Assembly (NCBI GenBank): GCA_963580285.1
Contig: OY757015.1
Span: forward strand, 132,750,029 to 132,814,028
From: Lucinisca nassula
Taxonomy: Eukaryota; Mollusca; Bivalvia; Lucinida; Lucinidae
Direction of reading: 5' to 3'
DNA: 64,000 bases
Shown: piece by piece, positions 56,871 through 64,000 of the stretch
Layout: the number at the start of each line of letters is the position of its first letter
How positions within the stretch are numbered: position 1 is the first letter of the stretch
The notes under the pieces: model-generated
Told to the model about the DNA's origin: nothing
Database searches by the model: none
What the model saw: only the letters and a program-made list of their open reading frames with translations
Made by a program: the position numbers and the translations under genes

Positions 56871-58955
56871 ATGTGTCCAGATAACACAGATACCCCCGCC
56901 AAGGGCCCCGCCTCACCCCGAAAATCCATGTTGCAACAGCATTTTCTAAGTGTGTGACCTTGCCATCAGGAACATTTGTGAGAAGTTATATTGAAATTGG
57001 TGAAAAAATGTAAGCGCTAGTACAATGACAAAGTTTTTCTAAAAATAGCCTCAGTGACCTTGACCTAGAAAGTCGAACTCGCTCGACGTATTGTCATAAG
57101 GAACATTTGTGTGAAGTAATATTGAAATCAGTGAATAAATGTAGTCGCTAGTAAGCCCCCGCCCATAGGGGCTTGAAGAAATATATTGGCTGCATGATGC
57201 TTCCACGCAGAGCTGAATCCGGCCCGCAGACTAGTACTGGTAAACCGCTTAGAGGATCTAAGCCTGTCCAGGAACCGTGGTGCGAGGCGGACCGTCCGTG
57301 CTAATAAACCCTATTGGTTTCATTGGGCGACAGGGCTTGAGATGTCATTTCGTCTCAATGTTGGGTAAAAGTCCCACAAAATTGGAAGCAACGTCTCCAA
57401 AATGACCTTTACAGTGTTGACGGAGACGTTAAGCCTCAAATCAAACAAACAAAATGTAGTCGCTAGAGCGATGACAAAGTTTTTTTTTCTAAAAAAGCCA
57501 GTGACCTTGACCTTGGAAGTCGAAATCGCTCGAGATATTGTCAAAAGGAACAATTGTGGGAAGTTATATTGAAATTGGTGAAAAAATGTAAGCGCTAGAG
57601 CAATGACCAAAGTTTTTCTAAAAATAGCCATAGTGACCTTGACCTTGAAAGTCAAACTCGTTCGAGGTATTGTCATAAAGAACATTTGTGTGAAGTTATT
57701 TTGAAACCAGTGAAGAAATGCAGGCGCTAAAGCGATGATAAAAGTTGAAATTGCTCGAGCTATTTTTATAAGGAACATTTGTGTGAAGTAATATTGAAAT
57801 TGGTGAAAAAATGTAAGCGCTAGAGCAATGACAATGTTTTTCTAAAAATAGCCACAGTGACCTTGACCTTGAGGTCATGACCTTGAAAGATGAACTCGCT
57901 CGAGATATTATCATAAGGAACAGTTGTGTGAAGTTATATTGAAATCAGTGAAGAAATGTAGGCACTAGAGCGATGACAAAGTTTTTCTAAGAATAGCCAC
58001 AGTGACCTTGAGGGCCATGACCTTGAAAGTCGAACTCGCTCGAGATATTTTTATAAGGAACATTTGTGTGAAGTTGTATTGAAATTGGTGAAGAAATGTA
58101 GGCGCTAGAGCGATGACAAAGTTTTTCTAAAAATAGCCACAGTGACCTAGACCTTGAGGTCATGACCTTGAAAGTCAAACTCGCTCGAGATATTGTCATA
58201 AGGAACATGTGTGTGAAGTTATATTGAAATCAGTGAAGAAATATAGACGCTAGAGCTCTGTTGTGCGAGGGGATAATTAATTTTTTTTAAATCTGTGACC
58301 TTGACCTTCAGCTCATGGGCATGGGTGGGGGTATCGCTGAATAAAATGGACAGGTATCCAACATCATACCAAATATCGACTCAATCCTTCGCACGATTTG
58401 GAAAATTTCAACTCTTAAAATATCTAATTAAAAATTTCTAAGTCTGTGACCTTGACCTTGAAGCCATAAGGCATGAGTGGGGGTATTGCCAAATAAACAT
58501 TTGCACCTGTATCTATCATCATAGCATGCATAAGCCAAATCCATAGTATAGTTTAGAAAATTTTAGCTCTTTAAAATCTTTCACATTAAAATTGTCTAAG
58601 TCTGTGACCTTGACCTTGAGGTCATAGGCATGGGTGGGGGTATTGCTGAATAAAACATTGTACCTATATCTATCATCATATGAACCGAAGCCATCATAAA
58701 AGTTCAGGTTCTACCAGGTACAAATACCGTAACTGGAGTCTTTAACATGGAAAATTTCTAAGTCCATGACCTTGACCTTGAGGCCATGGGCATGGGTGGG
58801 GGTATCGCTGAATAAAACTTTGGACCTATATCTATAATCATACCAAATATGAACCGATTCCATCAAATGGTTTGGAAAATATGAGTTCTAAAATGTTCAA
58901 GTCTACCTGTTACAAAAACCTTAACAAGAGTCTTTGGGTATTACGGGAATGTTAT
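56871..58955 (+). repeat. Two tandem subarrays with GTGACCTTGACCTTG, inserted in satellite
   Basis: Subarray 1 (to about 58,255; units ~140 bp): gtgaccttgaccttgaaagt, ctcgctcgagatattgtcat, aaggaacatttgtgtgaagt, gcgctagagcgatgacaaag. Subarray 2 (58,260-58,930; ~155 bp): ctgtgaccttgaccttgagg, catgggtgggggtatcgctg, aataaaac. The minus ORFs here (57,320-58,208) are translations of the units. Confidence 0.85.
57152..57451 (+). mobile_element. SINE family A with 15-bp target duplication
   Basis: aaatgtagtcgctag at 57,137-57,151 and 57,452-57,466 brackets the element exactly. The target is a tandem unit, so the pre-insertion sequence is known from neighbouring units. Confidence 0.93.
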
Positions 58956-59299
58956 TATACTCGTATTAAGTGTTCCTTAGCATAGAACAGCGATATAATA
59001 TCATACGTAAATGATTCCAAATTGGACTTGCGATCCATTTTGAAATATTCAACAAACGCCTTTTTGTCAACCATCTAAGAACTGGTTAACTTTTATATGA
59101 CATTATATGGCATTTAGGCAATGTGTATATAAATTCAAACTTAGCATTAGCAAGGAGTGGTCATCATAGCAATTATCAAAATCAAGGATTCCAGGGAGTG
59201 TGGCGATCCATTTTGAAATAATCAACAATCGCCATTTTGCCAACCATCGCCAGACTACCTACCATTAATATGGCTTTATAAGCCATTGAGGTAATGTTT

Positions 59300-59665
59300 A
59301 GAAGCTTCGTCTCCGTCTTTGGTCCGGCCCTTCGGTGATTAACATTTGGTTTTCTTTTGCTCCAGCATTTCAGTGTTTCATGCTGTCGAGTCCTCATAAT
59401 TGTTTCATCTCTGTGTCTGTTTGATTTTTATGTTCTCGGAGATGTTAAACTGAGTTAAGAAGCCTTCATGCGGACAGAACAAATTTATTGTCTAAACTGC
59501 AACAGAAGGGAAAGTGACTGTCCTTTTTTGCTTTCCTCTGTTAATGTTACCATTAGGGTCTAGTCGCTTCATGTTTGTGCTTCTTTACCTTTGGTGTCTC
59601 GGAGGGGAGGTGAAGTTAATTGAATCGATTCCTCATCATTACTTTACTTCTACTTATTTTAATTT
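59300..59665 (+). mobile_element. Dispersed element, copy 1
   Basis: Contains ttttgctccagcatttcagt, tgctgtcgagtcctca, ccttcatgcggacagaacaa, gtctagtcgcttcatgtttg and cctttggtgtctcggagggg. All recur in reverse at 63,515-64,000. Class unknown. Confidence 0.6.
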
Positions 59666-60734
59666 GGAATGGGCATCCATTTTGAAATTTTTAACAAACG
59701 CCTCTTTGGCAGCAATCTACGAACTCTGTAACTCTAATATGGTGTTATGTGGCATTTAGGGAATATAATTAAGTGTAAATTAACGTTCGCCAGCATATAA
59801 TAGCACAACAATATCAAAAGTCTATGATACCAAAATTGACTGGCGATCCATTTTGAAATATTCAACCGTCGCTTTTTTGCCAACCATTACCGAACTAGCT
59901 AACATTTATACTGCGTTAGATAGCATCAAGGTTATGCTTATAAACGTGTGACTAAGCATAAGCTAGAAGTGGACATCAGAACAATATCCAAAGTCAATAA
60001 TTCCAAATTGGACCAGCAATCCATTTTGAAAGTTTCAACAATCGTCTTTTTGACAACCATTTATGAACTAGCTAAAATTTATTTGGCATCAGAAGACACT
60101 GAGGCAATGCAAATAAACTTTAATTGAACATTACCTGGAAGTGGACATCAGAACAATATCAAATGTCAATGATTCCGAGTTTGACTGGCGATACATTATG
60201 AAATATTCAACACTCATCACTTTGTCAGCCATCAACTAACTAGCTACCACTAACATGGTGTTATATGGCATTTAGGACACGTTATTTTATTTATAGCTTA
60301 GAGTTTGCTAGCTATTATATTTGTAGCTTAGAGTTTGCTAGCATCGGGCATCCATTTTGATATTCAACAATCGCCTCTTTTGACAGCTGTCTACTAATTA
60401 GCTTATACTAATATGGTGTTATATGACTTGATGGCAGTGTTTTTAAACGTGTAGGTTAGCGTTCGCTAGCATAGAATATCAGAGGATAACAAAAGACAAT
60501 GATTCAAAATTCGAATGGCGATCCATTTTGAAATATTCGAAAATCGCCTTTTTGTCAACCATCTGCGAACTAGCCAACATCTATATGGCGTTATATGGCA
60601 TTAAGGAAAAGCTTACAAACGTCTAGCTTAGCATTAATAAGAAGTGGGCATTAGAACAAGAACCAAAGTCAATACGATTCCAAATTGGACTGGCGATCCA
60701 TTTTGAAATATTCCACAAGTGTATTTTTGTAAAC

Positions 60735-61070
60735 CATCTAGGAGTTGCTATTTCTATTTACAAATCTAGCCTTGGCTGGCAATCCACCGAGGTCCCTGAT
60801 TAGCTACGGTTCTGCTTTATCCAGTTTCTCACGGCGGGCATGTTGTGGCTATGCACTTTTGAGTTTGACTCTCAGCGACGTCAGGTGGAGAAGTGGTCGC
60901 TTCCCGTTGGGTCGTCTCACACTTGCCAGCCACACGTTTTGCACAGGTATGCGGTGATCGGTGTAAATCGATTTCGCTCGTGCCCCGTGCTCTGTGCGCT
61001 ACATCCCGTGTTTGCAGTACGTAGTCTATACCGGTTAGGAAGCTGAGTAATGCTAGTCCTCGTCGTTTGT
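60735..61070. other. GC-richer insert in satellite, unidentified
   Basis: About 330 bp (cacggcgggcatgttgtggc, gcgacgtcaggtggagaagt, ttcgctcgtgccccgtgctc) unlike its surroundings. Overlapping open frames on both strands of 68-86 codons, none recognised. It may be a fragment of a coding retroelement. Confidence 0.4.
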
Positions 61071-62233
61071 CAAATAATCTATAAAACACCAGTATGGTGG
61101 TCTATTGTACGAAGGCAACACTTAAACTTGTAGCTTCGAATTTGCTAGCATAGAACATCGGAACACTAGTCAAACAATGGCAATGATTCCAAATTTGAGT
61201 GTCGATCGATTTTTAAATATACAAAAAGTCCGTTTTGAAATATACAAACAGTCGCCTGTTTGTCAACTATTAACGAACTATTAATCTCTAGTATTGTGTT
61301 CGATGGCAGGCAGGCAACACTATTAAACTTATAGCTAGCATTTGCTAGCATAGAACATCTGAAGCCTGTCAAAAGGCAATAATTCCAAATTGGACTGGCG
61401 ATCCATTTTGGAATATTCAAGCAAAGGCCCTTTTGTCAACCATAAACGAACTATTTAACAGTAGTGTTCATTATTAAACACCGTTATGGTGTTCTATGGT
61501 AGAAAGGGAACATTATAAATCTTGTAGGTTAGCATTTACTAGCTTAGAACATCTGACCACTGTCATAAGTAAATGATTACAAATTTGACTGGCAATCCAT
61601 GTAGAAATATACATTCAATGGCCCTTTGGTCAACCATAAACGAACTATTTAACACCAGTTCAGTGTTCTATAGTAGGAAGGCATACTTATTAATCGTGTA
61701 GCTTAGCATTGCCTAGCATATTACATCTGAACATTATCCAAAGACAATGATTCCAAATTTCACGGCGATCCATTTTTAAATATACAAACAAGGTCCCTTT
61801 TGTCAGCAATAAACGGACTATGAAACATCATTATGATGTTCTATGGTAGGTAGCAACATTAATAAACTTGTAACTTAGCATTTGCTAGCATAGAACATCT
61901 GAACACTGTCCAAGGGCTACGATTTTAAATATTACTGTCGATCTATTTTGAAAAATATAAACAATCGCCCTTGTCAGCCTTAAAAGAACTATTTAACACC
62001 AGTATGATGTTCTGTACTAGCAAGGCAACATTATTAAACTTGGAGATTAGAATTTTCTAGCATAAAACATCAGAAGGTGATCAAAATACGATGATTCCAA
62101 ATTTGACTATCGATCCATTTTGAAATATACAAACAATGTCTCTTTTATCAACCATAAACAAACTATTAAACTCGGGTATGGTGTGCTATGGTTGGAAGGC
62201 AACACTATTAAACTTATAGCTTAGCATTTGCTA

Positions 62234-62604
62234 TCGGCCCCCGCCCATCGGGACTTGAAGAAATATATGGGCTGCATGATGCTTCCACGCAGAGCTGAAA
62301 CCGACCCGCACACGAGTACTGGTAAACCGCTTAGAGGATCTAAGCCTGCCCAGGCAAGTCGGCCCGTCCATGCTTATAAACCCTATTGGTTCCATTGGGC
62401 GGCAGGGATTGAGATGTCATTTCATCTCAGTGTCGGGTAAAAGTCCCATGCTTGTAAACCGTATTGGTGCCATTTGGCGGCAGGGATTGAGATGTCATTT
62501 CATCTCAATGTCTGGTAAAAGTCTCACAAATTTGGAAGCAACGTCTTCAACGTTAACTTTACAGTGTTGACGGGGACGTTAAACCTCAAATCAAATGAAC
62601 AAAC
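62234..62604 (+). mobile_element. SINE family A with internal tandem duplication
   Basis: Target duplication gcatttgcta (62,224-62,233; 62,605-62,614). About 78 bp (cttataaaccctattggttc ... gtcgggtaaaagtcccatg) is present twice, making the copy longer than the rest. Confidence 0.87.
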
Positions 62605-62837
62605 GCATTTGCTAGCATGATTCCAAATTTTATTGGCAATCCATTTTGAAATATATAAACATGGTCCCTTTTGTCAACCATAAACGAAAATTTTAACAAC
62701 AGTGTGGTGTTCTATAGCGGGCAGGCATACTTATCAATCATGTAACTTACATCAGAGCATTGTCCAAAGGCGATGATTTCAAGTTTGACCGCGATCGATT
62801 TTGAAATATACAAACAAGGTCCCTTTTGTCAATCATA

Positions 62838-63003
62838 GAAGCATCCGTGGTGTAGCGGTTACGCTACTCGCCTTGTAAACCAGGGGTCGCAGGATCGATC
62901 CCGGGCTTCGCCAGACTTTCGGATGAGTCTTTAAACCGAGGTCCCGTCCCCATATGACCTTCGCTGTTAGAGGGACGTAACACTCAAACACTCACTCACT
63001 CTT
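62838..63003 (+). mobile_element. SINE family B in satellite, duplicated locus
   Basis: Same satellite position and flanks as the 53,146 copy (gatttcaagttt, gcgatcgattttgaaatata, ggtcccttttgtcaa before; ggcaaccataaac after). Confidence 0.82.
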
Positions 63004-63514
63004 TTGGCAACCATAAACAAACATGTTTAAATTTGTAGCTTAGCATTTGCTAGGATAGCACATCTTAGCACTGTCCAAAGGCAATAAGCCCAGACTTGAC
63101 TGGCGATCCATTTTGAAATATAAAAACAGTCGTCTGTTTGTCAACCATTAACGGACTATTTAACACCAGTATGGCGTTCTATGGTAGGAAGGCAACATTA
63201 TTAAACTTATAGCTTAGCTTTGTTAGCATAGAACATCTGAACACTGTCAAAAGACAATGATTCCAAATTTGGTAGACTATCCATTCTATATACAAGCAAA
63301 TGCCCTTTCGTCAACCATAAACGAACTATTTAATACCAACTATGTTGTTCTATGTCAGGAAAGCAACATTATTAAAACTGACAGCTTAGCCTTTTGCTAA
63401 CACAGAACATGTCAACACTGTCGAAAGGCAATGATTCCAAATTTGACTGGAATATACAGGCAACAGCCCTTTTGTCAACCATAAAACGGACACTGTCCAA
63501 AGGTAACAATTCTA

Positions 63515-64000
63515 AGTAGAAGTAAAACAAAGATCAGGAATCGATACAATTAACTTACTCCACCCATCAAAGACACCAAAGGGAAAGAAACACAAACATT
63601 AAGCGACCAGACCATAATGGAAACCTAAACAATGGAAGGCCATAAGCACAGTTACTTTCCCACAAAATGGCCATATGGCCATCCAAAATAAAAAGACACA
63701 AGTGATACACACAGTAAGTAACAAACAACACCATAAATAAACCGCCACAGAAGAACCGCCTTGGAACGGTCAGTGGAATGATTTCCACTAGGGGGGGGGG
63801 GGCTTAAATCGATTTTACGTGGCCACAATCCTCGCCCTTACTTCCGTCGCGATTTAGACAAATAATTTGTTCAGTCCGCATGAAGGTCTCCTAACTCATC
63901 AGTGCAACATCTCCATGAACACAAAAAATCAAAGAACCACAGAGGTGAGACAACGGTGAGGACTCGACAGCAATAAACCACTGAAATGCTGGAGCAAAAG
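63515..64000 (-). mobile_element. Dispersed element, copy 2 (reverse of 59,300)
   Basis: The reverse complement matches 59,330-59,655 with extra internal sequence (63,620-63,870), including a poly-G run at 63,792-63,802. Cut by the window end. Confidence 0.6.

Larger units (their letters stand above)
58956..63510 (+). repeat. ~170-bp satellite array, right block
   Basis: About twenty monomers of both subtypes. Subtype 2 predominates to about 60,730 and subtype 1 afterwards. Interrupted at 59,300, 60,735, 62,234 and 62,838. Confidence 0.9.

Noticed and set aside
57320..58208. Minus ORFs with FKVMTSRSRSLWLF repeats
   Set aside because: Translations of the GTGACCTTGACCTTG tandem units.

Overview
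The window reads as non-coding-rich nuclear DNA of a mollusc, most likely a bivalve. This rests on split eukaryotic exons with GT/AG borders, several tRNA-derived SINE families, oyster/clam-type elements built of ~165-bp tandem monomers with hairpin termini, hairpin MITEs, and an HSPA12-type Hsp70 gene (a family known to be expanded in bivalves). Nothing prokaryotic is present. No complete gene was found.

Layout. 1-15,360: part of an HSPA12-like gene on the + strand. Two phase-compatible exons (1491-1706 and 14873-15044) encode the stretch of the ATPase domain ending at the second phosphate-binding motif. They are separated by a 13.2-kb intron packed with repeats. The second exon is squeezed between a MITE ending 14 nt upstream and a SINE whose target-site duplication contains the splice donor. 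15,361-17,761: MITEs, a 0.8-kb terminal-inverted-repeat element, poly-G and a CATGCA minisatellite running into a 200-N gap (17,762-17,961), so linkage across the gap rests on scaffolding. 17,962-34,800: dispersed elements, including a 2.9-kb Helentron/pearl-like element with a dimeric 165-bp array, iterated-motif elements, SINEs and MITEs; one unrecognised 107-codon ORF lies at 19,574-19,897 (-).

35,200-42,100: a tentative second + strand gene of unknown identity. It consists of a possible first exon, two phase-0 internal exons (39,045-39,128; 41,858-42,067), and a small candidate exon at 36,056-36,766 that appears to be split by a foldback transposon. 42,160-44,550: a ~170-bp satellite interrupted by a ~140-bp array rich in AGGTCA direct repeats. 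44,549-52,845: an exceptional 8.3-kb imperfect ACT/CTA trinucleotide tract with kilobase-scale internal duplications. 52,846-63,510: the same ~170-bp satellite, invaded by SINEs, by another AGGTCA-rich array (56.9-58.9 kb) and by other inserts. 63,515-64,000: reverse copy of a dispersed sequence also present at 59.3 kb.

Most long ORFs are translations of repeats (poly-Val/Leu/Tyr from the triplet tract, His/Cys-rich ORFs from the minisatellite, recurring peptides from SINEs) and are not genes. All family assignments are by eye; none were checked against a database.
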